Part shown: positions 44,669-53,659 of the stretch, one piece after another
Layout: each line of letters begins with the position of its first letter
How positions within the stretch are numbered: position 1 is the stretch's first letter
Origin: Cyanobium usitatum str. Tous
Lineage (GTDB): Bacteria; Cyanobacteriota; Cyanobacteriia; PCC-6307; Cyanobiaceae
Direction of reading: 5' to 3'
NCBI RefSeq assembly: GCF_963920485.1
Contig: NZ_OY986431.1
Coordinates: forward strand, 992,001 to 1,056,000
Length of the DNA: 64,000 nucleotides
Notes under the pieces: generated by a model
Databases searched by the model: none
What the model saw: only the letters and a program-made list of their open reading frames with translations
What the model was told of the DNA's origin: nothing
Translations under genes and position numbers: made by a program

Positions 44669-44720
44669 GGCCAGCTCCCAACGAGGCGTTACAGGCTTCA
44701 GGATGGAACCTCGAGCCTGT

Positions 44721-45056
44721 ATGCGTCCAGTGCAAACCCCGTTGTCCAAGCAAAAACGAAGCTGGCCAGAAGGCTCCTTAGAGGTGGCTGTCGCTTTGCA
44801 GCGACATCTGGCAATAGGTGACCGGGATTGGCACGCCTTCAAGTCCCAGCGCCCACGGCGCGGCGCTGAGCAGCTTGCAGCAGCCCTGGTGCTGCTGCTT
44901 AGGGCCGATGATCCCGGGGCACCTCAAAGCTCGGACGCCCGCCGCCAGGCCATCGAGTTGGTTGAGCATGGGCTGGGGTGGCTCAAGGCTGAGCTGAGCG
45001 ATCCTGGTTGCCCCAGCCACCGACCGGCGCCAGCGACAACGCTCTCTGCCGACTGA
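44721..45056 (+). CDS. DUF6439-like small cyanobacterial protein
   Basis: 111 residues from ATG 44721. The core AIGDRDWHAFKSQRPRRGAE, then QLAAALVLLLRADD, HGLGWLKAEL and DPGCPSHR looks like a conserved soluble helical protein and matches what I recall of DUF6439; this needs a profile search. The start is uncertain, since the frame opens at 44592. The last 74 bases overlap the convergent anti-sigma-type gene. Two minus-strand frames here are judged shadows. Confidence 0.6.
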   Translation: MRPVQTPLSKQKRSWPEGSLEVAVALQRHLAIGDRDWHAFKSQRPRRGAEQLAAALVLLLRADDPGAPQSSDARRQAIELVEHGLGWLKAELSDPGCPSHRPAPATTLSAD

Positions 45057-45432
45057 CCGCCAGTTGCAACCGGTTGCCACGGTTGCTCCAGCGCACGTCA
45101 TCGAAGCAGTGATGAATCAAAAACAGCCCGCGGCCACCCGCCGCATCAAGCTGCTCAGGCAGGCTGGTGCTGCGAGCCGCTGGTGGCACCCCAGCTCCCT
45201 CGTCCTGCACCTGCCACACCAGCCAGTTGGGGGTTTCAATGCGGCGCACTCTCAAGCATTTGGCTGGGTCGCAACCGTTGCCATGGCGGACCGCATTGAC
45301 CAGTGCTTCTTGCAGGCCAAGCTGCACCTGACCCTGAAGCTGCAGGCAGCGAATGGGCTCAATCAACAGTTCCAACAGCGGTGCCAGCTGCAGCGTTGAA
45401 GGCGTGATGAAGTCCGACCAGCGCAGGGCCAT
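44983..45432 (-). CDS. RsbW-like ATP-binding protein (anti-sigma factor/Ser kinase type)
   Basis: 149 residues. HATPase_c fold of the RsbW/SpoIIAB group: LGLQEALVNAVRHGN (N box), QDEGAGVPP (G1) and GGRGLFLIHHCFDDV (G2). Such proteins bind sigma factors or phosphorylate antagonist proteins. No partner anti-anti-sigma gene is adjacent. It starts 55 bases after gun4 on the same strand, so the two may share a transcript. A target cannot be named. Confidence 0.85.
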   Translation of the reverse strand: MALRWSDFITPSTLQLAPLLELLIEPIRCLQLQGQVQLGLQEALVNAVRHGNGCDPAKCLRVRRIETPNWLVWQVQDEGAGVPPAARSTSLPEQLDAAGGRGLFLIHHCFDDVRWSNRGNRLQLAVSRQRALSLAPVGGWGNQDRSAQP

Positions 45433-45487
45433 CGGGCTGAGTTACGCAGGTGCCGTTTTGACCATACGCCGCTGCCTGCACCCTGGC

Positions 45488-46216
45488 TCAGGCCTTGATC
45501 CGCTGTTGCAGAGCTGGGTGGTTGAGCAGGGCATCCATCAGCCGTACGCCGCGCAGTTGATTGACAAGGGGCATGTGGCCCTCAGGGGCCTCAATGGACC
45601 ACTGAAAGGAGCCGGGATAGCGCGTCCAGCGGCCTCCATCCTTCCAGGCCAACTTGGGCCAGAGCAGCTCCCAGCGGCCATTGCAACCGCGTAGCAACTT
45701 GCCCTGCACCGAAAAGCCAAAACGACCACGTGAAAAACAGACCCAGAGCCGATCTAGGCTGTCGAGGTCGGCGGCGGCGATCGGCGGCACCTCGCTGTAA
45801 TACACGTAACCGCGACGTACGGCTTCTGGGCCGGCCAGCTGCCTCAGCAAACTGCTGGTGATTCGATCGGCTTCCTCAAACTGCTGAGCCATCAGGACCC
45901 GTTGCAGGGGTGCGTAGTCCAGGCCACAGGCCGACACCGTTGCAAGCCAGCCGTCGGGGTAGCGGACCAGAAACTCATCGCGCAGCCCATCCTGTTCATC
46001 GAGCAGGAGCTGAATTAAAAAACCAGCTGCCCAGTCATCTCCGGTGGCATCAATGCCGGCCAGATGATCTGGGATTAGGGGCCTCAAGCCATGGCTCTGC
46101 TGCTGAAGGGTGGCCAGCAAGGCACGCCTTTGACGGGGATTGCCGGCTTGAAAGCGCTCAAGCAGGGCCCTAGGGGTAGTGCCGGTAATGGCGGTGACCG
46201 GAGGTCCGGAAAGCAT
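45488..46216 (-). CDS. gun4: GUN4 domain protein, Mg-chelatase activator
   Basis: 242 residues from ATG 46216; the frame opens 21 codons earlier. An N-terminal helical bundle (about 1-85) precedes the porphyrin-binding GUN4 core: EEADRITSSLL, SLDRLWVCFSRGRFGFSVQ, RYPGSFQWSIEAPEGHMP. It binds protoporphyrin IX and Mg-protoporphyrin and stimulates Mg-chelatase at the chlorophyll branch point. It is divergent from mnmH across 65 bases and lies upstream of the RsbW-like gene. Confidence 0.94.
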   Translation of the reverse strand: MLSGPPVTAITGTTPRALLERFQAGNPRQRRALLATLQQQSHGLRPLIPDHLAGIDATGDDWAAGFLIQLLLDEQDGLRDEFLVRYPDGWLATVSACGLDYAPLQRVLMAQQFEEADRITSSLLRQLAGPEAVRRGYVYYSEVPPIAAADLDSLDRLWVCFSRGRFGFSVQGKLLRGCNGRWELLWPKLAWKDGGRWTRYPGSFQWSIEAPEGHMPLVNQLRGVRLMDALLNHPALQQRIKA

Positions 46217-46281
46217 GGAAATGGAAGCCGAGCCTGAAGCAGTGCCAGCGTGGCCCACTATGTCAGCTGAGATCCTCAACA

Positions 46282-47352
46282 GTGATGTCGGGCCCCTGCC
46301 CTCCCCAAGATGTGAACGCCTTCCTGGCGGCCAAGGGGCCGATCGTGGACGTGCGCAGCCCTGGGGAGTTTGAACAGGGTCATGTGCCCGGAGCGGTCAA
46401 CCTGCCTTTGTTTAGCAACGACGAGCGGGCCCAAGTTGGCACTATCTACAAGCAACAGGGACGGCAGCTTGCCGTGCAACTGGGCCTGCAATTGGTTGGT
46501 CTGAAGTTGCCATCCCTTGCCCAGGCTCTGTTGGAGCTTGCCGAAGCAGACCAGACCCTGCGCCTGCACTGCTGGCGAGGTGGCATGCGCTCAGGCAGCA
46601 TGGCTTGGCTGGCTAGCACCCTGGAGCTGCCCGTTTTGCTGTTGGAAGGCGGCTACAAGGCCTACCGCCGCTGGGTGTTGGCATGTTTTGAGTCCGCCTG
46701 GCCCCTGCTGGTGCTGGGCGGTCGCACCGGCACGGGCAAAACCGACCTGTTGCATGCCCTTCGGCAAAGAGGGCAGGCGGTCGTTGATCTCGAGGGACTG
46801 GCCAATCACCGGGGCAGCAGTTTCGGTGGCTTGGGCCAACCACCTCAACCGAGCACCGAGCACTTCGAGAACCTTCTGGCTGCCAGCCTTACGGCCAGCG
46901 CAGGTCAGGCACCGATCTGGCTTGAAGCCGAAAGCGCCCAGGTTGGTCGCTGCCGTATTCCTGCGGGCCTGTGGCGCCAAATGGGTGAGGCGCCGGCTGT
47001 TGAGATCCAACGTCCTATGGCGGAGCGGGTTGAGCAACTGGTTTCCGTATATGGCAATCAAGGGGAGGAGCCCTTGCGCCTCGCTACCGAACGCATCGCC
47101 CGGCGGCTTGGCCCCCAGCGCACAGCAGTAGCTCTTGAGGCGATCGCCTCTCAAGACTGGGCAGCTGCCTGCCGGCAAATGCTCGACTACTACGACCGCT
47201 GCTACGACAGCGAGCTCAGCAAGCGCGATAAACCCCTGCTGTCCAGCTTCGATTTGGGCGGACTAGACCCCGATGCAGCTGCAGCTGAATTGCTGCATTC
47301 AGCTCCCTGGTGGGAGCAGGTCTGCTGGGGGTTAGTTAAGGCGGGCTCCTAG
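46282..47352 (+). CDS. mnmH: tRNA 2-selenouridine synthase
   Basis: 356 residues. A rhodanese domain (about 8-115) carries the catalytic C97 in LHCWRGGMRSGS, and a P-loop domain follows with GGRTGTGKT at 146-154. MnmH/SelU replaces sulfur by selenium in the wobble 2-thiouridine of tRNAs via a geranylated intermediate. The start is GTG 46282 or the ATG next to it at 46285. It heads the plus-strand unit mnmH-psb28-AI-2E-AI-2E. No selD is in the window. Confidence 0.93.
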   Translation: MMSGPCPPQDVNAFLAAKGPIVDVRSPGEFEQGHVPGAVNLPLFSNDERAQVGTIYKQQGRQLAVQLGLQLVGLKLPSLAQALLELAEADQTLRLHCWRGGMRSGSMAWLASTLELPVLLLEGGYKAYRRWVLACFESAWPLLVLGGRTGTGKTDLLHALRQRGQAVVDLEGLANHRGSSFGGLGQPPQPSTEHFENLLAASLTASAGQAPIWLEAESAQVGRCRIPAGLWRQMGEAPAVEIQRPMAERVEQLVSVYGNQGEEPLRLATERIARRLGPQRTAVALEAIASQDWAAACRQMLDYYDRCYDSELSKRDKPLLSSFDLGGLDPDAAAAELLHSAPWWEQVCWGLVKAGS

Positions 47353-47376
47353 GATCGATTTTTGTCCCCGCTTGCC

Positions 47377-47748
47377 ATGGGCGCCGCCATTCAGTTCTTC
47401 CGTGGGGTGGATGAGCCGGTCGTGCCCGACATCCGCCTCACCCGCTCGCGGGACGGCCGCACCGGCCAGGCTCTTTTCGTGTTCGACGAGCCCGATGCCC
47501 TTGCCCCCGAAAGCATGGGAGACATCACCGGCATGTTTTTGGTCGATGAGGAAGGCGAGCTGGTGACCCGTGAGGTGAAGGCCCGCTTCGTCAACGGCAA
47601 GGCCAGCGCCCTGGAGTGCACCTTCACCTGGAAGAGCACGGAGGATTTTGATCGCTTCATGCGCTTCGCACAGCGCTACGCCGACAGCCACGAGCTGGGC
47701 TTCTCGGGTAATAAAGATGATGATCAGCCCGAGCAGGACGAGGCCTGA
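47377..47748 (+). CDS. psb28: Photosystem II assembly protein Psb28
   Basis: 123 residues from ATG 47377. [23 protein letters not shown], then [13 protein letters not shown] and [20 protein letters not shown], define Psb28. It binds CP47 assembly intermediates of photosystem II on the cytoplasmic side and is lost from the mature complex. An acidic tail ([12 protein letters not shown]) follows. It sits 24 bases after mnmH. Confidence 0.95.
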   Translation: MGAAIQFFRGVDEPVVPDIRLTRSRDGRTGQALFVFDEPDALAPESMGDITGMFLVDEEGELVTREVKARFVNGKASALECTFTWKSTEDFDRFMRFAQRYADSHELGFSGNKDDDQPEQDEA

Positions 47749-47752
47749 GCCC

Positions 47753-48841
47753 TTGAAATTCGGCCAGTGGTTAGGCCTGTTGGCCCTAGTGGCATCCCTG
47801 GTGCTGCTTTGGAGCCTGCGTCAGAGCCTGATTTACCTGTTTGCCGCTGTGGTGCTGGCTATGGCCCTTTGCACCCTGGTGGGATCGATAAGGTCCCGGC
47901 TGGGGTGCTCTAGACCGCTGGCTCTCCTGCTCAGCCTGGGCACGGTACTTCTGGTGTTGGCCGTGGCAGCCACCGTGGTGATCCCCCCTTTCATTGACCA
48001 ATTCAGCCAGTTGCTGGGCAAGTTGCCGGCAGCAGCCGAAACCCTGCTGGATCTCTTGAGGGATGGTCTATCGCAGATCTCACAAATGATTTATGGCAGC
48101 AGGGATGGCGGCCTCGCCTGGCTGCGAGAGGGGCTGGTTGGTAGCGATGCTGGCGCAACCCCAGGCCTCTCTCCCCGCCTGGGCAGCAGCTTGGGCAGCG
48201 GCGCCCTGCGCCTGCTTGGGCTTGCAGGTGGCGTTGGCACCGGTCTGCTGCAGATTCTTTTTGTAGTTGCCGTTGCTTTGATGGTGGCTGTGCAGCCCAC
48301 CGCCTACCTAGAGGTGGGTGTGCTCCTGGTGCCTTCGTTTTACCGGCGCCGCTTCCGTCAGGTGTTGGTGCAATGCGGTGATGCCCTAAGTGCCTGGATG
48401 GTGGGGGTGTTAATCAGCTCACTCTGCGTCGGCATCTTGGCGGCTATCGGCCTAAGTTTGCTCGCGGTGAAGTTGGTCGCAGCAAACGCCCTGCTAGCAG
48501 GCCTGCTCAACATCATTCCCAACATTGGACCAACCCTAAGCACGGTTTTTCCGATGTCCGTGGCCCTGCTAGATGCTCCCTGGAAAGCAGCGGCGGTGCT
48601 AGCGCTTTATGTAGCTGTTCAAAACCTGGAGAGTTATCTAATTACCCCTTCGGTGATGCATCACCAGCTCAAGCTGCTGCCTGGCTTCACCCTCACGGCC
48701 CAGTTGCTGTTCACGGTTGTCTTTGGTCCGCTGGGGTTGCTGCTGGCATTGCCCCTAGCCGTTTGCCTGCAGGTGATGGTGCGCGAGCTGCTAATTCGCG
48801 ACATCCTGGACCCATGGAAACGTCTACGCCTGGCAGGCTGA
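47753..48841 (+). CDS. AI-2E family membrane permease (first of two)
   Basis: 362 residues from TTG 47753, four bases after the psb28 stop. This start gives the conserved MKFGQWLGLLALVASLVLL, while ATG 47717 would run 32 bases into psb28. Eight hydrophobic segments, with an amphipathic middle (about 95-170) and ITPSVMHHQLKLLPGFTL near the end, mark the AI-2E exporter/Na+-H+ antiporter-like family. The substrate is unknown. A shorter paralogue follows four bases later. Confidence 0.85.
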   Translation: MKFGQWLGLLALVASLVLLWSLRQSLIYLFAAVVLAMALCTLVGSIRSRLGCSRPLALLLSLGTVLLVLAVAATVVIPPFIDQFSQLLGKLPAAAETLLDLLRDGLSQISQMIYGSRDGGLAWLREGLVGSDAGATPGLSPRLGSSLGSGALRLLGLAGGVGTGLLQILFVVAVALMVAVQPTAYLEVGVLLVPSFYRRRFRQVLVQCGDALSAWMVGVLISSLCVGILAAIGLSLLAVKLVAANALLAGLLNIIPNIGPTLSTVFPMSVALLDAPWKAAAVLALYVAVQNLESYLITPSVMHHQLKLLPGFTLTAQLLFTVVFGPLGLLLALPLAVCLQVMVRELLIRDILDPWKRLRLAG

Positions 48842-48845
48842 CGCG

Positions 48846-49847
48846 ATGAACGGCCGCACATTGCTTGGAGCACTAGCCCTGATTGTCATCGGGCTGCTCA
48901 CCTGGGAATTGCGATGGGTGCTGCTTGTGCTGTTCGGCGCCGTGGTGCTGGCTGTCGCCTTAGACGTACCTATCACCCTGCTGCGGCGCCTCCTGCCTCT
49001 GAACCGACCAGCTGCCCTAATAGTGGTGCTGGTTTCACTGGTGTTGCTAGGCGGGGCGCTGGGCCAGCTTTTGCTGCCTGAGCTGCTGGAGCAGATCAAG
49101 CAATTGACCACCCTTTTACCTGTCTTGGCTTTGCGGCTGAGCAGCCTGGCTCGCCAGGTGGATTGGCTGCCTGATCTAGAGCAGCAGTTGATGGCGCTTG
49201 GTACCTGGGAGCGGCTCCAGCCCCTGGGCGGTCAGCTGCTGGGCTTAGCCGGCGGCGCCGCAAACGCCACAATTCAGCTGCTGTTGATGGCGTTGCTGGC
49301 GATTCTTCTGGCCCTGGATCCTCGCAGTCATCAAAAGGTGATTGTTTCCCTTACTCCCAGCTTCTGGCGTCCCCAGATGCAACATCTGCTGGGTGAATCC
49401 CGCCAGGCGCTGGGTGGCTGGCTGGCGGGCATGACCCTGTCTGCCGTGAGCGTGTTTCTGCTCACTTGGGCCGGCCTAGCCCTGTTGGGCGTGCCGTTGG
49501 CCCTATTGAGCGCCCTGGTTTGCGGCCTGCTCACCTTCGTGCCCACGATTGGCCCCACCGCAGCCACCTTGTTGCCCCTGGCGGTGGGATTGCTGGTATC
49601 ACCAGCAAAAATGGTGCAGGTTCTAGTGCTGCGGCTCATTTTGCAGAATGCCGAAGCCTTTCTGCTTACGCCTGTGCTACTGCGCCGAACTGTGAATTTG
49701 CTACCCACTGTTGCGCTCACTGCCCAGCTATGCCTAGGAGCCCTGCTTGGCCTCCCAGGTGTGCTACTTGCCTTGCCCTTAGTTGTCGTGCTGCAAGTTC
49801 TCTTTGAAGAAGTATTAGTAAAGGAAGTAATGGATCACTGGGATTGA
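48846..49847 (+). CDS. AI-2E family membrane permease (second of two)
   Basis: 333 residues, paralogue of the preceding gene (WELRWVLLVLFGAVVLAVALD at the N-terminus; FLLTPVLLRRTVNLLPTVAL and LGALLGLPGVLLALPL near the end). The ATG lies four bases after the upstream stop, so both proteins should be made together, perhaps as a heteromer. It is convergent with the secDF unit. Confidence 0.87.
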   Translation: MNGRTLLGALALIVIGLLTWELRWVLLVLFGAVVLAVALDVPITLLRRLLPLNRPAALIVVLVSLVLLGGALGQLLLPELLEQIKQLTTLLPVLALRLSSLARQVDWLPDLEQQLMALGTWERLQPLGGQLLGLAGGAANATIQLLLMALLAILLALDPRSHQKVIVSLTPSFWRPQMQHLLGESRQALGGWLAGMTLSAVSVFLLTWAGLALLGVPLALLSALVCGLLTFVPTIGPTAATLLPLAVGLLVSPAKMVQVLVLRLILQNAEAFLLTPVLLRRTVNLLPTVALTAQLCLGALLGLPGVLLALPLVVVLQVLFEEVLVKEVMDHWD

Positions 49848-49862
49848 TAGCCAGAATAATTG

Positions 49863-50051
49863 CTAAGGCCTTTGCCGGTAGTGATGCAATAACGAAGGCA
49901 ATAACAACAGCACTGCTGTAGCCAGGAGATGATTGCGAATCGCTGCCGCCAAGGAAGCCAAGGTAAAGTGGTCTGCCAGTAGCTGCAGCTCGACTCGCAG
50001 ATCTAGAAGCGCAAGCAGAGCAAGCAAGATGGGCACAATGGAGCTCCCCAT
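49863..50051 (-). CDS. Small membrane protein after secF (62 aa)
   Basis: 62 residues from ATG 50051: MGSSIVPILLALLALLDLRV as a first membrane helix, ELQLLADHFTLASLAAAIRNHL as an amphipathic link, and LATAVLLLLPSLL as a second helix, ending HHYRQRP. The open frame upstream into secF is not used. It starts 40 bases after secF and closes the unit. I believe it is conserved in picocyanobacteria but know no function. Confidence 0.65.
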   Translation of the reverse strand: MGSSIVPILLALLALLDLRVELQLLADHFTLASLAAAIRNHLLATAVLLLLPSLLHHYRQRP

Positions 50052-50091
50052 GCTGCGCCGGCCCAGCCTTGCACCATGGGCAGGAGGCTGA

Positions 50092-51063
50092 TTAGCGACG
50101 GGACAATACCGGTAGCAGGGTGGGCGCCACACCGATACTTGAATAAGCTCCCACCAAAATGCCAAAACTCAGGGCAATTGAGAACCAAAACAAAGTGCTG
50201 CCACCAAAGAAAATTAGGGCAATCAAGGGCAGAAGCGTTGTAAGGGATGTGTAAACGGAGCGGGTCAAAGTACTTATCACCGCCTCATCCGCCTGATCGG
50301 CCAGTGGCAAGTCTTTTAGCTGAGCACGCTTCTCCCGTATTCGGTCAAATATGACCACAGTGTCATTCACTGAGTAGCCGGCAATAGTAAGTAGGGCCAC
50401 AGCAAAAAGGCTGTTAACCTCTATCCCAGCCAGCACCCCAAGCCAAGCAAATAAGCCACACGTGATCAAAACATCATGACCCAGGCATACAAGTGCCAAC
50501 AGTGCGTAAACGCGGTCGTAGCGGAAGGAAATGTATATGGATATACCTACGAAACTAACTAACAAAGAAACCAAGCTGGCCCGCAGCAGCTGGGAACCAA
50601 GGGTGGGGCCAATCGTGTCGACGGATAAACCACCCGAGACCGTCTCGCCGATTTGGCCCTCAAGAGATTTGAGCACCGCTTCGGACTGGGCAGGGCTCAG
50701 ACTGGGCAGGCGCAAGACCAGTGACCGCCCTCCATCAAGAAGCTGAACCGTGGCTCCATTTAGTGGTGGAGCAGGATCCGAGCCATCCATTGGCAGCTTC
50801 AAGGCCACCAGGCTCTCTTGGACCGAATCAGCAGCCAATGGGGCACAGGCTGGCTTGCAGCTGCGCTCGATCTGAATCTGCGTACCTCCAGTGAAATCAA
50901 GTCCTGGGCGCAGTGGAGCTCGGATTGATGGGGACAACCAGCTGACAGCCATTCCCAACAAACTCAAAAGCAACGCCGCTGTGGATAGAAGCCATAACTG
51001 GCGACGATGGTGATTAACGCGGAAAGAAAACATTGGCCGGTGACTAGTTGGTGCCAGGGACAT
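50092..51063 (-). CDS. secF: Protein translocase subunit SecF
   Basis: 323 residues from ATG 51063, two bases after the secD stop region. Six membrane segments; GLDFTGGTQIQIE opens the periplasmic P1 part and ISIYISFRYDR, GYSVNDTVVIFDRIREKR are the conserved membrane motifs. With SecD it uses the proton gradient to pull proteins through SecYEG, and in cyanobacteria may act at both plasma and thylakoid membranes. DNA here is less GC-rich than average. Confidence 0.95.
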   Translation of the reverse strand: MSLAPTSHRPMFSFRVNHHRRQLWLLSTAALLLSLLGMAVSWLSPSIRAPLRPGLDFTGGTQIQIERSCKPACAPLAADSVQESLVALKLPMDGSDPAPPLNGATVQLLDGGRSLVLRLPSLSPAQSEAVLKSLEGQIGETVSGGLSVDTIGPTLGSQLLRASLVSLLVSFVGISIYISFRYDRVYALLALVCLGHDVLITCGLFAWLGVLAGIEVNSLFAVALLTIAGYSVNDTVVIFDRIREKRAQLKDLPLADQADEAVISTLTRSVYTSLTTLLPLIALIFFGGSTLFWFSIALSFGILVGAYSSIGVAPTLLPVLSRR

Positions 51064-51064
51064 C

Positions 51065-52534
51065 TCAGGCAACCCCCTCTGAACGTTGAACAAGCGGGAT
51101 GAAATAGTTAATGCGTCGCAAGCCTGGATAGCTCATCAGTACCCTGAGAAGTGTGCGGGTGCAAGTAAGAGAACTAAACAAACTAAGCAAAACTCCAATT
51201 CCAAGGGTTACTGCAAATCCCTTCACAAGACCCGTTCCCAAAGCGAATAAAGCGATGCAACTTATTAGCGTAGTAACCTGACTATCAACGATAGATGAAA
51301 ATGCGAGAGCAAATCCAGTATCGATTGAGCGAATTAAGGTATTGCCAGATCGTAGCTCCTCCTTGATCCGCTCAAAAATAAGCACGTTTGCATCTACTGC
51401 CATTCCTAGCGACAAGATGAATCCAGCAATCCCTGGCAGACTTAGTGTGACAGGGATAAGGGCATAAACGGCCAAGTTGAACAGGCCATACAGGGATAGG
51501 GCAACTACCGCAACAAGGCCAGCCAATCGATAAACGATCACCATGAACACAGCTACTAGCAGCAGGCCTGTAAGGGCTGCCACAAGGCTGGTACGAATGT
51601 TTTCAGCTCCTAATGAGGGCCCAACTGTGCGCACTTCGAGGATTTTCACTGGCAGGGGCAAGGAACCTCCTCGAAGCTGAACCTCCAAATCCCTAGCCTG
51701 TTCTGCGGTGAAATTACCGGTGATACTTGCTGAGCCTCCAGTAATGCCCGCTGCCTTGAACTCAGGGCCAACTCTGGCCTCACTTATGGAGCGACCATCC
51801 AGAACAATGCCAAGCAAGCGGCCAGTGCCGGCAATCGATTGGGTGAGGCTGGCAAACTTATCGCCTCCATCCTTAGTGAAACCGAGAGTCACATCCCAGC
51901 CGGTGCCTGTTTGCTGCTGCTGGCGTCCTGCGGTGACAAGATCCTTGCCACTGAGGCCAGCTGGTTCGAATTGGGCAACGATGTCAACGTTGATACGTTG
52001 TAGGTCTGCCTCCAACTGATCACGATCAGCTTGTTTGGCGTCAGGCGAAGTTGGTACATCCGGCTGGGTGTCAGCAGCTTCGTTCACAGGGCCGTTTAGG
52101 CGGATTAAAAGTGCCGTTGCTTGACGTTTTAGGTTTAGCAGCTCCTGCATCCGCTGCTCGGTACCTGGTTTTTGGGCCCGAAATTCAAGTAGTGCTGTAG
52201 TGCCAAGAACCTTGGCGGCGCGGGACGGATCTTGCTCCCCAGGCAGTTGCAGCATCAGCTGATCGTCACCGACAGTTTGCAAGGTCGACTCAGCGACACC
52301 CAAACCATTAATGCGGCGGTCAAGCACCTCCTTGACCGCATCTAGCTGCTCCTTCTGAACAGTTTTGATGGCGCCAGCTGGCAAAACCTGGAGAGTTAGC
52401 TGGCTGCCACCACGCAGATCCAGGCCCAGGCGCTGGCCTAGGGGGGTCTCCGGTGTGTTCCAACTAAAGAGCAAGGCCCCGGCCGCAATTGCCAAGGCAA
52501 GGATCAGGGCAAACCACCCCTGTTGACGAGCCAT
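51065..52534 (-). CDS. secD: Protein translocase subunit SecD
   Basis: 489 residues. GLDLRGGSQLTLQV follows the first helix, a long P1 domain occupies about 60-310, and the membrane part has YRLAGLVAVVAL, GMAVDANVLIFERIKEEL and a further set of helices. Partner of SecF. It begins two bases after pdhB and ends one base before the secF start. It belongs to the long minus-strand unit from ksgA. Confidence 0.95.
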   Translation of the reverse strand: MARQQGWFALILALAIAAGALLFSWNTPETPLGQRLGLDLRGGSQLTLQVLPAGAIKTVQKEQLDAVKEVLDRRINGLGVAESTLQTVGDDQLMLQLPGEQDPSRAAKVLGTTALLEFRAQKPGTEQRMQELLNLKRQATALLIRLNGPVNEAADTQPDVPTSPDAKQADRDQLEADLQRINVDIVAQFEPAGLSGKDLVTAGRQQQQTGTGWDVTLGFTKDGGDKFASLTQSIAGTGRLLGIVLDGRSISEARVGPEFKAAGITGGSASITGNFTAEQARDLEVQLRGGSLPLPVKILEVRTVGPSLGAENIRTSLVAALTGLLLVAVFMVIVYRLAGLVAVVALSLYGLFNLAVYALIPVTLSLPGIAGFILSLGMAVDANVLIFERIKEELRSGNTLIRSIDTGFALAFSSIVDSQVTTLISCIALFALGTGLVKGFAVTLGIGVLLSLFSSLTCTRTLLRVLMSYPGLRRINYFIPLVQRSEGVA

Positions 52535-52536
52535 AT

Positions 52537-53520
52537 CTAAATCTTTCCGGCGACGAGCTGCCGGGCCGCATCAACAATCTGATGGGGTTGAATGATGGTC
52601 AGATTTTCCAGGGCACCGTTGTAGGGAGTGGGGATGTCCTGGGAAGACAACCGAATCGGCCGTGCATCAAGCTCATCAAAACAATGTTCCGTGATCAAGG
52701 CTAATAATTCAGCCCCAATGCCGCCTGTCTTCATACATTCCTCCACCACAATCACCTTGTGGGTTTTACGGATCGAGGTGGATATGGTCTCCATATCAAA
52801 GGGCTTAAGGCTGATTAGATCGATCAGCTCCACGCTTACCCCAGCCTTCTCCAACTGCTCGACAGCCTTGAGACAATGATGGCGCATGCGTGAGTAGGTA
52901 AGGATCGTGACATCCGATCCAACCTTTACAACCTCAGCCTGGTCAAGGGCACAGATGTATTCACCCTCCGGAATATCTTCCGATAGGTTGTACAACAACA
53001 CGTGTTCAAAAAAGAGCACGGGGTTGTTGTCGCGGATTGCGGCCTTCATCAGGCCTTTGGCATTGGTGGGAGTGCTCACCGCCACAATTTTGATGCCGGG
53101 TACGGCATGGAAATAGGCCTCTAGGCGCTGGCTGTGTTCAGCACCTAACTGGCGACCAACACCGCCAGGACCGCGCACGACAGTGGGAATGGTGTAATTA
53201 CCGCCGCTGGTGTAACGCAGCATCCCCATGTTGTTGGAGATTTGGTTGAAGGCCAGCAACAGGAAGCCCATATTCATGCCCTCCACGATTGGGCGCAGCC
53301 CCGTCATCGCCGCGCCAACCGCCATGCCAGCAAATGCATTTTCGGCGATTGGGGTGTCCAGCACCCGCAGCTCACCATATTTTTCGTAGAGATCTTTCGT
53401 GACCTTGTAGGAGCCGCCGTATTGACCGACGTCCTCACCCATCACGCACACGTAAGGATCTCTAGCCATCTCCTCGTCGATGGCTTCCCGGAGGGCATTG
53501 AAAAGCAGCGTCTCTGCCAC
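52537..53520 (-). CDS. pdhB: Pyruvate dehydrogenase E1 component, beta subunit
   Basis: 327 residues. [58 protein letters not shown] and [13 protein letters not shown] identify the E1-beta transketolase-like subunit. With E1-alpha it decarboxylates pyruvate on thiamine diphosphate, feeding acetyl-CoA. The alpha gene is not here. It is embedded between a 31-residue membrane protein and secD with only two bases to secD. Confidence 0.96.
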   Translation of the reverse strand: MAETLLFNALREAIDEEMARDPYVCVMGEDVGQYGGSYKVTKDLYEKYGELRVLDTPIAENAFAGMAVGAAMTGLRPIVEGMNMGFLLLAFNQISNNMGMLRYTSGGNYTIPTVVRGPGGVGRQLGAEHSQRLEAYFHAVPGIKIVAVSTPTNAKGLMKAAIRDNNPVLFFEHVLLYNLSEDIPEGEYICALDQAEVVKVGSDVTILTYSRMRHHCLKAVEQLEKAGVSVELIDLISLKPFDMETISTSIRKTHKVIVVEECMKTGGIGAELLALITEHCFDELDARPIRLSSQDIPTPYNGALENLTIIQPHQIVDAARQLVAGKI

Positions 53521-53554
53521 GTCTGGGCTTGCACCATTTAGCTGCCAACCTATC

Positions 53555-53650
53555 TCAGCCGCCGGCGGCGAAGGTTGATAGCAGCAACACCGAAAGCAGC
53601 ATGCCTGGGAGCAGCAGCGTTACTAGCAGGCCCAGATCGTGGGGAGTCAT
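53555..53650 (-). CDS. 31-residue single-span membrane microprotein
   Basis: ATG 53650 opens [20 protein letters not shown], continuing [11 protein letters not shown] to a TGA. It is essentially one membrane helix with a short N-terminus, like the small photosystem and cytochrome b6f subunits, but matches none I know. It starts 9 bases after the DUF3082 gene and ends 34 bases before pdhB. The lack of any other gene in the 130-base slot supports it. No function is assigned. Confidence 0.6.
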   Translation of the reverse strand: MTPHDLGLLVTLLLPGMLLSVLLLSTFAAGG

Positions 53651-53659
53651 GGGGAGAAG

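Noticed and set aside
44778-45101. 107-codon minus-strand frame over the DUF6439-like gene
   Set aside because: Cys/Gln-rich and not protein-like; conflicts with the better plus-strand frame.
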